Positions 23,970 through 35,470 of a stretch of 64,000 nucleotides of DNA are shown here, piece by piece. Positions within the stretch are counted from its first letter, which is position 1. Each line of letters starts with the position of its first letter. The position numbers and the translations under genes were made by a program. A model generated the notes under the pieces. The model did not search any database. It saw only the letters and a program-made list of their open reading frames with translations, and was not told where the DNA came from. The stretch covers positions 690,001 through 754,000 of the forward strand of contig CM035323.1 of assembly GCA_000497125.2 (NCBI GenBank), written 5' to 3'. This DNA comes from Spironucleus salmonicida (lineage: Eukaryota > Fornicata > Diplomonadida > Hexamitidae).

Positions 23970-26108
23970 TCACTCTACCTTGTAGTATGATATTTCTGAA
24001 TCTCCGCCTATAAAGCAGCCAATACCGGTACCAACACCACAGTTCATGTTACAGGTAATTTTTCGATGCTTTCCAGCCCGTATATCAAAAATACTATCTT
24101 TTGATACTATCAAATTTGAAGTTACAAAGCATGCGTTTCTCCCTTCAAAGCTACAAACAGAGTTTTCTTATCTAAAGTCATAAATAACAACTTGGCTTCC
24201 GCTCTCAACTCCAAACAAGTTTGTATTTGAAAGGTCAAAATCTGGTAAGAATATACTATTTATAGACTTTTTAAACGCAGAATTGTTATTTTTGATTGAA
24301 AACACACTTTTCTCGCTTATGATATCATAAATATTAAACCATATATTGTCTTACCTATCGAAATCATATCCCGTAAATCCCATAAGAACGTGAGGCGACC
24401 TCATCTTTGTAAAAGCAGCCCCGCAACTAATTTATAATGGAAAATTAACTTTTTTGAGTAAAATATTATATTGTTAATTGATATAAAAGAACTCCAAGCA
24501 CCCCAGGCAGCTCCTAGCGAGTAGAGAAAATTCATCATGCTGCGGCCACAAAAAACTCAGAAATGCAGAATTTTGGACGCAATTTGATTCAATCTTCTGC
24601 CCCAGCTTCGGCTATGAATTATTAATATTATAAATGTGCGTACATTAGCTGCCGCTGAAAGCCACCATTTTCCCACCCTTATGAAGGCTAAAATTCGTAA
24701 AATTCTCGCTGAACGAAACATCGTATTTAGGCGAAAGATTTTTGGCGAAGAAGATCGTCTTCCTCTGGTTGGTGAGCGCCGCAACATGGGTGTCCGAGAG
24801 TTGAATTTACGTGAACTGTGTTGACTCCAAAGCGAATTTGTTAGTCTACGAAAGAGTTGAAAAGTATGACACATCAGCTTGATTTTGGACAGTAGTTTGA
24901 GATTTTGGTGGAACATTAGACTGCTTTTAGCCTAATTTATGCTTTTCAGACCACGGCATTTCGAGCTTGATAAGGGGCTTTGGAGCGTGATACATGATTT
25001 TCTGGTCCGTTTTCTTTGCCTTCTCCTTGAGTTTGAACAAGGACTGCTTTTTAGCCGTGATTTTTGGATGATTCGGGTTGATCAGACTTTCTTGTTTCAG
25101 GCTGATTTGGATAAGGTTTTCTGGATTTTCAGCTATTTCTTAGCTGAATTGAAATTTGAACGTTTTGGGCTAAATGATTAAGTCGTATATTCGCTTTTCG
25201 TTCTGCTTTTACTCGGGTTGGGATAATATAAGGCAACTAAAAATTTGCTATTTATCGTTTTTATTGATAATCCATGATAGAGAATTATCATATCCAGTTA
25301 TATTGTCAGAAAGAATGTTTATATTAAATTAAGTGAAACTTGACCCGTTTAGGCTATTAATTGGTGAGATAAATGCTTTATAAATAGAGTCGTAAATTAT
25401 TAGAATAAGTGATTCTTATTATTAATCATTGTCAAGAAAAACGGACTTTAATGCGAAAATAAACTCACATTCTATATTCAAAAGTGATTTGTATGATATA
25501 TTGTGTGTTTTCGAATTTGCTAAAACTGAAAGCTAAGATCTTCCAAAAATAATTGATTTTTCTGTGAAATCAATGATTTAACCTGGCTAAAAAGGAACAT
25601 AATTGACTGAATGGGTTTTTGGTGGTATAATAATGGCTCCTTATATAGAAACTAGAGTGGAATTAGAAGAAAACTAACAAAAATTATCTTGTTTATAAGG
25701 AGTTAATTCTAATGAATTTAGTGAAAAGTGTAGTAATGCATATTGTACGGAGATATAAATCTGATCGTTTATGCACTTTATGTGTGCTATATTTGTTTGC
25801 TATGGAAGATCCAAAGAATATATTAAATCTGGGTTGACAAATGTTATTTTATCTGCATAATCTGTAAATACATCTGGCATTATATATATCTTTATTTAAG
25901 TTGCTGACACTGTAAAAATTTAATGATTTACGATTTCTACATCAATAACAGCCTCATTGATATTTACGGCAAATCTTGAAAATTATACATCCTTATAATA
26001 AATTTAAAGATCATCTTATCTGAATGCAACAATAAAATTAGATATCTATCTCAATTTCAGCACATTTCTTGTCGTGATATAATCTTCTTCAAATAAAGTG
26101 ACAAACAT
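23970..26108 (-). CDS. WD40/beta-propeller protein with internal GC-rich segment
   Basis: 712 residues, strand-rich with WD-like repeats: IQLSDTHVAALTNQRKTIFF, then NFSLHKGGKMVAFSGSQCTHIYNI, then LFGVESGSQVVIYDFR. A charged linker with a LKEKAKKTD stretch sits near residue 370. It probably contains two propellers joined by this linker, a layout seen in flagellar and trafficking scaffolds. No exact family assigned. An in-frame TGA just before the ATG fixes the start. The DNA between about 24490 and 25190 is much GC-richer than both flanks, yet the frame runs through unbroken. Confidence 0.8.
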
Positions 26109-26161
26109 TCAACAATATTAACCATATATATTTTTTAAGATATAATATAAATATAACTTAT

Positions 26162-26398
26162 ATGTAAGAGAAAATAGGCGATATGCTAGACTAATAATCT
26201 AAGCTGATCAAACGATTAGAGAATATGGCATTATAAATAAGCTAGATGAAAAAGATAAAAGCTGGATATTTGATGACTAATGAATAGTAAACCCTGAAAA
26301 TTAATTAGGCAAAAAATCTGTAACTAACACAAAGATATTAAGATATCTTAGTTGAAAACCATCAGTTGAAGGCTTAATTAGCAAAAATGAGTGAATGA
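26162..26398 (+). CDS. Small coiled-coil protein (78 residues)
   Basis: Starts MQEKIGDMLDQQSKLIKRLENM and ends AKMSE. Heptad-like spacing of Leu/Ile/Met runs through almost the whole length, so it is probably one continuous coiled coil. It is 53 bp from the divergent WD40 start and its stop lies 8 bp from the convergent GTPase stop. Length is short, but the regular heptads argue for a real gene. Confidence 0.65.
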
Positions 26399-26406
26399 AC
26401 TTTAAG

Positions 26407-26976
26407 TCAATAAATAGCTTCTAAGTCAATGAAACCTCCAGTTTCACCAGAACTTTCCATTTTCTCAACAAGCCAGTCAAATGCTTCAGTTATTCCAACA
26501 CCATTTCGCCCAGATCCAGTAAATATCCTGACATCTCTATTTTCAAAGACAAACAGCTTTTCCAGTTGATCCTAAGTTTTCGCCCCTTCAATATCCTATT
26601 TATTACCAAATACAATAACTGGACATCCTTTTAGTCTTTCTGCTCCTAATACTTCATTTAATGCGTCAATTGCAGTATAAAGCCTTTCAGAATCAGCAGA
26701 ATCTAAAACCCAGAAAAGACCATCAGTGGAATCACAAAAAGATTTCCAAAATGCTCTTATAGTCCTTTAACCACCAACATCCCAAAGAGCTATCTAAGAA
26801 TTTTCGGTTGTGAATTATTATATTTAAAATCCAAGAGTCGGTTGCACCGAATCAGTTTCTAATCCTAAAAGATTTCTAACACAAGTAGTTTTTCCAGAAG
26901 AATCAAGACCAATTATAAGGACTCTAAGTTCTCTTTGTTATTTTTTAAGATTTTTAACTAATGTAGCAAATGGCAT
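26407..26976 (-). CDS. ARF-like (ARL2/3-type) small GTPase
   Basis: 189 residues with all G motifs: GLDSSGKTT (residues 23-31, P-loop), WDVGGQ (65-70, with the catalytic Gln) and GNKQD (124-128). A basic C-terminal extension is absent. The second residue is Pro, so the N-terminal myristoylation of true ARFs is missing, as in ARL2/ARL3. Those proteins act on tubulin folding and on delivery of lipidated cargo into flagella. ARL3-like is favoured but not certain. Confidence 0.93.
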
Positions 26977-27033
26977 TTTGTGTATATTCTAAATAAAATA
27001 GTTATTATATATTTCAATACAATTTTCACTTTA

Positions 27034-28596
27034 TCATTTCCATCTTATTCCACCATTTGCTGTACTAGATGAAGTAACTGCAGATCCACTTTGTGGTCTA
27101 GAATTACTAGTAGATTTTTGCTATTATTACTAAACATATTAATTTTATGTTGATTGTAGTGGCCTTTAACCAGTAGTAGTCTAGGGTCTGTAGTTAATTG
27201 TTGGACGATTTTATGGGACAACTTTTGCTGTTTAAGATACAACTTAACTTTATTATTATTATTGATATAAAGGTGGGGCTTGGCCTAGTTAAGTGGCTAC
27301 CCTAGGTGGGGTTGGAGGTCTTATTCTAGAAAATGATGGAGCTTTACCCTAAGCAGGCGAGGTACGAGGTTGTTGTTATACTCTTTATTAGACATTAATA
27401 GGTGGTTCAGGATTTGTTGCTCTAGGTGGAGCTGAAAACTCTTCTACAAAGTCTTACTATCTCTATTATGACGGTAATTAAGGTTTAGTTTATTGAACTA
27501 CTTGTGTTTAACCTTATTTACCAAATACTGCTTATTTTAACTTAGTTTCGAAATCTGCTACACTACAAATTACTGCATTAGGGTCATATTTACTCCTACA
27601 TAAAGGATTTTACTTTCTTAATATGGATACTGGAATGGCGCACACTGCGTATCCTTGACAATCAGGACCAGTTGCCTGCAAATATCCATCAGGCCGCCTT
27701 GTATGAGAATTTTATATATCCAAATCAAAACTAACAGCAGGTAGCAGTGTTGTATCTAACCTAACTGGTAAACATCGTACTTGAGTATTGCTCTGATAGC
27801 TAGGAGTTCTTGGCCTAAATAATTAACTGCACATATTAGGATTAACTGGCTTTCCATTTTAGTCAAAATTAGCATATTATGATGGTATTTATGCTGTTTA
27901 TAGACCATCCCTAAAACTTACATTTGACTTTAGCTACTTTTAAACTATATTAGCTCTAATAAGAGCATCTATAGGGGATTATTATATTAATGATAAATCC
28001 GGTTAATCTTATGACTAAATAGCATTTAAAAATGTATTTCTATGCAGAATCTCTGAAAAATTTAACTTTAAACCTCTAATATTTCCAAAGATATCCTTGA
28101 ATTCTCCATATTTCGCGCGTCTTCTATTAGCAAACTCATGAAGCTATTTAACATAATTAGGATGAGGTTTAGAACAAGTTCTTTTAGTAGCAATGAATTA
28201 CAATGCTCTGTGAGGAGGCCAGTGAAATCTATGGATCAAATATGCTGCCATGAGAATTATAGAACGTGAATCTCCATTTTATGAGTGGATTAAAACACAC
28301 GAATCTTGCTCAACAGCCTCATTAATAAATCTTACTATTTATGTAATACGCTCGTCTTTAGAGTCAAAAATTTAAGAAGATCCAGCTTAATCAAATTAGT
28401 AAGAAAGATATCTAATATTAAGTTATTAAAATCGATTAGGAACTTAGTGTGCAACAGAGTTAATTACTCTAGAAATAGAATTTGAAAAGATAAAGTCCTC
28501 ATCGTCAGCAGCATAGTGTGAGCCAACGAAAACGTTATCTAGTACACGATTTGCCATGAACATTGGTGGATCAGAGGGTTAATAGTCATAGTTCAT
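27034..28596 (-). CDS. STYX-like pseudophosphatase with Gln/Pro-rich tail
   Basis: 520 residues. Residues about 15-150 form a dual-specificity phosphatase fold: RVLDNVFVGSHYAADD (the usual I..xLFLG opening), then a loop with the general-acid region, then VLIHSQNGDSRSIILMAAYL. In active enzymes this P-loop reads HCxxGxxRS. Here Ser-105 replaces the catalytic Cys, so the protein should bind but not hydrolyse phospho-residues, like human STYX. The C-terminal 250 residues are very rich in Gln, Pro and Thr and look disordered or prion-like. The start precedes the DSP opening by about 12 residues. Confidence 0.85.
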
Positions 28597-28921
28597 ATAA
28601 ATTTTGGAGTGGGTAGAAAAGAACTATTTTATATTTAGTTAATATAATAATTCAGATAAACTTATCATCAATTAATTTTATAATATGCTTGATATATTCA
28701 GAGCAAAACATGTTTGATTAAAGCAAATCAAGAATCGATAAATTAAAACATTATGAGTTACAAATTTAACTCGTATACTCAAATCAAGTATTTTATTCAA
28801 TTATCGAACTATTCAAATTCCCAAAGGTATACAAATTATAATATCTCAAAAAAAATTAAAAAGATATACTTACTTATATGGTATAATATATTAATTTCAT
28901 ATCAGAAAAATTATTTAAAAA
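28597..28921. other. AT-rich intergenic spacer
   Basis: 325 bp of extreme AT-rich sequence. A frame from 28753 is open on the + strand but is Asn/Ile/Lys/Tyr low-complexity and joins the next gene out of frame. Not called. Confidence 0.6.
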
Positions 28922-29395
28922 ATGTACAGACTTAAACTTCCATAGCCGCGAATTCCCCATCAGGATTTATCGTTTGCTGTGGAGTTTAAGAAGCAAAAAT
29001 TATCTATGAAACAAATTTGCAAATCTCCCCAGTAAGTGTTCATTAAAATGACGAAGCAAAATCCGCAAAATACAAGATTTCATAGACCCTGTATACCTCT
29101 CTCCCCAAAACAAGTAGTCTTTACCTAAAAGCCATTTTCTACGCTAAACTGTGCAGAGAATAACAAACTGGTAAGTACATAAATTCAAATTTAAACAGAT
29201 TTTTCACTCTAAATTAAAAAAGTTCATTTTCTCGAAAAAACTATCTAGAAAAAGTCCTTCAGGCGGCAATGCCCGATTTACAAAAATGCATCCAACATAC
29301 TAGAATTAAGCGATAGCGATGATATTCTAGGTAACACCGAAATAATTTGCAATAGAATAAACGATATTGATATTTTTAGTGAACTGAGTGAATGA
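28922..29395 (+). CDS. Unidentified basic protein (157 residues)
   Basis: Starts MYRLKLPQPRIPHQDLSF and ends IFSELSE. Basic Pro/Gln-rich N-terminal two thirds, then an acidic C-terminus (LELSDSDDILGN). No known domain. The TGA is 4 bp from the SMC6 stop on the other strand. I chose this frame over a longer rival because its Gln from TAG/TAA fall in hydrophilic stretches and its end abuts the neighbour precisely. Confidence 0.6.
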
Positions 29396-29399
29396 ATTT

Positions 29400-32300
29400 T
29401 CACATTCTCACAACGCTATCAAGGCGTACAACTCCTATAATTTCGCGAATCTCACCATCCACATTACCCAATTCAACATCATTCGGTGTAACCAGAACGC
29501 TCTAAATACTACTTCCTAATAAAACTGAACTAAGCATTTTGAAACTCTTTTCGCGTCTTCCAGCATCCATAAATACGTCCCATTCATCGATTTGTAAATA
29601 GGATGATTGAACAATTTTGCACAGGGATGTGATAAAACATAATGCAGCAAAAGTTTGTTCGCCGCCACTAAGCGTCTTCACATCACGCTTATCGCTCTTA
29701 ATTTCAAGTCTCCCGTCCAGCAGCTCATTTTCTACGTAAAATTCATCATATTATTAGCACATTTCTGGTTCGACGTCGCGTCGCCAACCGTCTGAAACCG
29801 TATCTAAATGCATGAGCTTCCCAAATTGGAAGTTTAATACAAGAGAAATTCCGAGCTCACGGCTTTGCTTGCTAAAAATTGCAACAATTTCACGTTCGAT
29901 GCGTGAACGGAGCGAAAAGAGTCTTAACTAACCAAAACATACAGAATTATTCAAAAATCCTTTTTGCTGTTGAATTAAAGTTAATTCATCATTTAAAAGC
30001 TAATAGTTGAATACGAGTTAATTTAACTTTTCAACTTCTTTTGATATATCTGCTTTATTTACATCAAATTATTCCATTTGGCTTTAGAGCAAATGGAGTG
30101 CTTCCAGTGCGACTTTTGATTGTACTCGAATTTTATTACGAAAACTATCAATTTCTACTTAGTCTTAAGGGTTAGAAATGCTGAAAAATGCTGCAGAAAG
30201 TGGTGTTATTTTCGTATTTTTAGCTTTAATTACTCTACTTGAATTAAGTAAATTTAAAGATTTAACTTCTATTTCTTCAGAAAATTTCTAATATTATTAT
30301 TGATCTAAAATAATATCCTTTTAAAATTCATTGTAAACATCTGTCGCATGGGATAGTTTCTATTGAAGATTTGATAGATTTAGAAGTAACTAAACCTTAT
30401 CGAATGCTTCTAGAGAGTTTTGGAGCGAAGTAAGTTCGGTTTGCTCAAGTTTTAGTTTTTCGTTTTGCTGGTCAAAAATTTTCTTCATTGCCTGGAAGTT
30501 GAGGGATGCCTTTGATGTTAGTTAAAGTTATGAATTTATATTCTTATCAAGTTCTGGTATTAGAGTTCTGTAATTTTCGATCTTTACATTTGAGTTAATA
30601 ACTTGATCCTCTAGTTGCTGTTTTTCGATTATTCTATCGTCGTTTTCACGTTTTAATCTATTGAAATTTTATAATTGATCATTATAGTGTGTAAGGTATT
30701 TTAAACGATGCTTTTCTGCCTAATTTAACTGCTCGTTAATAGCAGCAAGTTTTCTGTCTAAATTTGAAATTTAATCTGAAACTTTATTTAGAGAAGATGT
30801 TTTTTGTATAATTTCCATGTCTAGTTAATTAAATTTTGTTTCTTGTTATTAAAATTCGGTAATATCATTTTATGCAGCAACTATCCCTTGTAGTATTTAT
30901 TTTTCACTCCGATTTTCTTAAATAAAAATCGTAGATTCCGCAGAAGAATTGAAGTAAAGTTAAGTAGATAACGGTCTACTATTAACAGAATTATGTGTAA
31001 AAGTTAATATTGCTTATGCATCAATTGGTAAAATAGATAATCTAGGATTGAATTCAAAGACTTTTATTGCATCCTTCATATTTTGAATAATAATCACATT
31101 TTCTATATTTTTTGTCATTAAAAGTGCAGTTTTAACATAATCATTTGAAAATACTAATGTTGACAGTAATGGAATAATTTTTATGCCATTAATTTCACTT
31201 GGTAATTAAACACCTGTGTATGCCTTTTTAACTGTAACTGTAGAATATAAGCCTTTTACCATATTATGTACTTGGGATTCTTAATCAGGATTTGATATTA
31301 CTATTTATCCTATATCTCGTTTTGTTAAGTAATTTTATATTTATTTTTAAATTTTGTTAAATTTTTCGTTAACATACATATAAGCTGAGATAGGACCATA
31401 CACTCCATCCATATCTTTAGTTTTATTATAAACATCTTGATCTAAACTTGATAATGTTTTTACTATTTAATTTTGTATATTCTGATTACTCTTCATATTT
31501 TCCAATTAGAACTATAAGCTTCTAAGTACTTGCTACTTCTACTCTAATTATTAGTTAAATTCATTAAATTTATTATTTAAGTTTTGAATTTATTATTTAA
31601 TCTTTAAATGTTCGACTTTTTATTCATGAATTTAAGTTTTTATATCGTTTTCTTCTTCTTTTAGCTTTGCAGATTCTTAATTAAAAATTCCCAATTTCTC
31701 AGGTATTTCAGGTTCACGGTGTAGAAATGGTGCTAATACAAATATTTTAAGCCTCTATTTTACTTTTTCAATATTTTTTATAGTTGAATCTAGGTTTTGA
31801 ACTTACTACTTCTTATCATTTTCTAACCTGACTTGTTCTATTTATTCTCTAGAAAACTTAAGTTTTTCTGCACTGAGATCTTATTAAATATTATCTAATA
31901 TATTTTATTCTTGATCAACTTGTTCTTTCTATTAAATTATCTGTTTTTCAATTTATTCTGTCTCTAAGCCGCATCTTGTAAGTTGTTTTTCATATTCATA
32001 TATTTATATTTAAGCTGGAATTATATTATTCTTTTAATACTCAGTTAAGTTAATCTATTTCTCAACACATTTTAAATTTAACTCTTCACATTCTCCACTT
32101 AATATTTCTAGCTATAATCCTGCACCTTCTATTACAATTTTACTGAATTTTTCGTTTTCTTAAATAATCTTCTGTATTTTCTATGCTTCCTCTTAGATAG
32201 ATGTGACACTATCTTCTAACTCTATTATCTAATTTTCCATTTCTTTAATATTTTGACATGTTTAATTAACACTTGTTTCAATTATATCCAAATTAGTAGC

Positions 32301-32930
32301 TTCTTAAAACGTTTAATATCTTTAACTGCTATCTAACTGAGCTAGCTTTTTCATAAGTGACTGCGAAATCATTGTTGATGTATTATCAGGAAAATGATTC
32401 ATATTTTAAAATATACTAACTGCATCGTATACAGTAATATTTATAAATCTATCATTATTATTATAGTAATTAACTTTAAATTAATTGGCAGATACATGTG
32501 ATCTTTATACTCCAATAACTTATTGACCTGTCCAAAACCATCCTGTAACCTTACAACTATTAGAATGACCTATATCAGTAGTATTTTTGATCAATACTTA
32601 GGTTTTTAAGTCAGTAGCTGTTATAGCTCCATCTCGTACTTTAGAAGGTTTTCCATTAATTAAATAATGTACAGCCTATAAAATTGATGATTTTCCTGAT
32701 CCATTTTATCCATGGATTAATGTTATAGGACGTTAAAAGTCGACTATACGATCACGATGGGTCAAAAAATTTTCAAGGTGTACTCTAAGTAAAGTACCTT
32801 TATTTATGTAAAGTGAAGCTGATCTAGGAATTTTATATATATTCTACAATGTTTCGTGTTAATTTTCGGAAAAATATTTAACAACCTCATCTGGAATAGC
32901 TTACCCCATATTCTATAAATGTGACGGCAT
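29400..32930 (-). CDS. SMC6: SMC6-like chromosome maintenance ATPase
   Basis: 1176 residues, the length of SMC proteins. The N-terminal head has the Walker A loop GQNGSGKSS (residues 74-82) after VHLENFLTHRD. A long coiled coil with a central hinge region follows. The C-terminal head has the ABC signature LSGGEQ (about residue 1087) and the Walker B block LQIDEWDVFMD. The form DE.DVFMD is characteristic of SMC6 rather than SMC1-5. SMC5/6 works in repair and resolution of recombination intermediates. The coiled-coil part is AT-rich while the C-terminal head is GC-richer. Confidence 0.88.
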
Positions 32931-33006
32931 TCAAAATTGTAACTTTTATTTATAATTATTATTCGTTATACTAAATAATTCCCACAAATAAATTTCCTTT
33001 CCAAAC

Positions 33007-34302
33007 ATGCAGCCTATGCAGTTTGGTTCCCTGTAGCACTGGGGATTAGCCCCACCTATCACACTCCCCGAATCAACAAATACAGAATATATATTATTCG
33101 CTGAACACGGAGATCTACGGTATCTCTTCAAAAATATTAATTCCCTGAATAACGTTGTTTTTTATGAAAGATCTCCTCGTTTACTCGCAAAAATAATAGT
33201 AAAACTTGCATTGATCCAAAGAATCTACGCGGCAGAAACCATAAATGAAAAAATCGAGCTTGCTCATTATTACTAGGAAATTAACTGCAATATCAGAATA
33301 AGCGAAGGTGCATAGGTTCTACTTTTTGATATTATTCCTGACTGTTTAGCTTCAATGGTAACTTCGAAAAAATAAAGCGTAACTAGCGAATTTCTCCAAT
33401 AAAAAATAGATTTTTCGTTCTTGAAATCTACATAAAAAGATGATATATATAAAGAGATCTAGTTGTTTAGCAAGAAGCATCTGAATTGTGAGGTAGAGAA
33501 ATCGTTTGATATGCGTCTTAGAGACTCACTTTAGGATCGATATGATTCACGATATCGCGTCTGTTTATGGGGATATCATTTTGATCTTCATTGCAGAATT
33601 CCGTTTACACACGAAATATTCTACAAATCGTTCAAAACTGAAGGAATCGGGCATATTAGAGCTTATTTTAGACTTCCAGAATCTCTTGGAGCAAAAGAAA
33701 AGCCAGGTGCAGTAGGAAGGCGGGCTGCCAGCTCAGAAGAGAGCAAGATGTACTGTGGTATCGATAACCCGTTTTTTGGACTTAAATATGATGCTGATTA
33801 GGAACTAGGGCCTTGGATGGAACTATGTTATGACGTGTATAATGAAGAAAATAGGAAAGAGTTCGAATCTTCATTCTCACCTTAAGGTTCTGAGTCTTTT
33901 GAGACAACCTATACCTCTGTAGAGCTTTCTGTGGTTAATCTTATTTATCTGTCTAACAAGATTGTACATAATGACTACCATATCATGCTGCTGTAGAATA
34001 ACTTTTTAGAAAAAGCAAAATTTGAGAATTATTTCTCAGGAGTGGTTCTTTCGATTGAGAGCTTGCGATTTGCTTAATAGGACGACTTCAAGAAAATTTT
34101 AACAAGAAATGCATTTGTTGTGGGTGAGCTTGCAGAATTCATTCCTGAATTTAAAAACCGCAAAGAATTCGCAGAAAAAGTCATTAGTATTTTAGGTAAT
34201 GGAGAGAAAAAGTGTTGTGGTGGTCCTTTCAAAGGTAAATTGAAGGAGTAGGAGAATGTTTTTTCACTTGGCGATACTCATATTTTTAGTTTTTATGAGT
34301 GA
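33007..34302 (+). CDS. DNAAF3: DNAAF3-like axonemal dynein assembly factor
   Basis: 431 residues. The N-terminus FGSLQHWGLAPPITLP and the following EYILFAEHGDLRYLF, NNVVFYERSPRLLAKI block match the DUF4470 opening of DNAAF3. A mid-protein LRDSLQDRYDSRYRVCLWGYHFDLHCR segment matches the second domain (DUF4471). DNAAF3 acts in the cytoplasm to assemble dynein arms before they enter motile flagella. Its presence indicates a motile flagellated cell. CTTTCCA lies just before the ATG. It is divergent from SMC6, 76 bp apart. Confidence 0.8.
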
Positions 34303-34880
34303 GATTTAAATTTGAGTCTTATAAAAATAAATTAAGGTGAAGTCAAAACGATTTCACTTGTTTGTGAGTAATTGTGAGCAAAGGTATTTTTTTAAAAATT
34401 CTGGAATATGAGAGGTGCAATATAGAAACTCATAAATCATCGATGTTGTTTAATTCAATTCTACACACTCAGATTTTATTATGTAATGTTAATAATTTTA
34501 AATAATGTTATTTAAGTACTATTTTATTGACTTGTTGCATATTCTATTTAGAAAATAACTTATGAGTAAAAATAGTATCACTTCAATAAAAAAATTTATC
34601 ATTAATATTATTATTTTATCTAATGTATTTAATTTTAAACAATAATATAATGAGATATTTAAATTTAAACCATTTTTTTAAGTTTACTGCAATAATTTTT
34701 TATTTCTTTATATATCATTTATCCAACTTATTTTTATTTTATTCCTTCCTAATTATCATTTTATAATTAGTAAATATCCGATTAAATTTAACTAATTTTA
34801 GTAATAAATACTACTGTAGATAAATTCTGTTGCAAATATACTTATTATTGCACTAATTGGTTAGTTGTTTTTATTGCAGA
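34303..34880. other. AT-rich intergenic spacer
   Basis: 578 bp, very AT-rich with poly-T and poly-A runs. No supported gene or RNA. Confidence 0.6.
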
Positions 34881-35447
34881 ATGAACGATAATAATAGGCG
34901 GGACAGTCTTCAGAAGCTGAGAGATAGAGAAAACTAATATTGCCCATCGCGAACTTATTTCTAGTCAGATAACAAAGTTCACTTTACTGAATTCAATTCA
35001 ATTGAGTAAACACAACTTACAAACATATACGAAGAAGTAATATCGAAACATAAGGGAAAACCTATGCATCTTAATAATTCCCTTTAAACTTTCAAACCTC
35101 ACGATAAATTCTCAATGGCATATTATTTGAATCAGCCAATAGATTCCACGATAACTAGGAATGAAAAAATAGATATGATAAGCTAAATGGACTGTAGTCG
35201 GAAAAATTATTAACATCTTAAGGATCCTGTATTTGATCCCATTAAGCTCCCGTACATCGATTTCACGAAGAAAAAGCTTACGTATAAATCCATTCTCGAT
35301 CACTAGAAAATTGATAAAATGTAGCTCTTAAGCCCATAACTTACAAAATTGCCCAACAACCGTCTGAACATACCAAAATTCAATCTATGCTCGGCCCACA
35401 TAATCAGAAATACACTCCAAAAAGCGAAATAACCTATTATTATATGA
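34881..35447 (+). CDS. Paralog B of a two-member family (188 residues)
   Basis: Starts MNDNNRRDSLQKLRDREN. Close in sequence to the protein at 15674: it shares QYCPSRTYFQSDNK, EFNSI.QTQLTN.YEE, PHDKFS.AYYL, RNEKIDMI and DPIKLPYIDF. The last 45 residues diverge. No known domain. It is convergent with the acetate-CoA ligase gene, with 23 bp between stops. Confidence 0.85.
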
Positions 35448-35470
35448 TATTACATATATTAATGAAAATG

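Noticed and set aside
28753-28935. Plus-strand frame beginning MSYKFNSYTQ
   Set aside because: Low-complexity and in a different frame from the better-supported gene starting at 28922.
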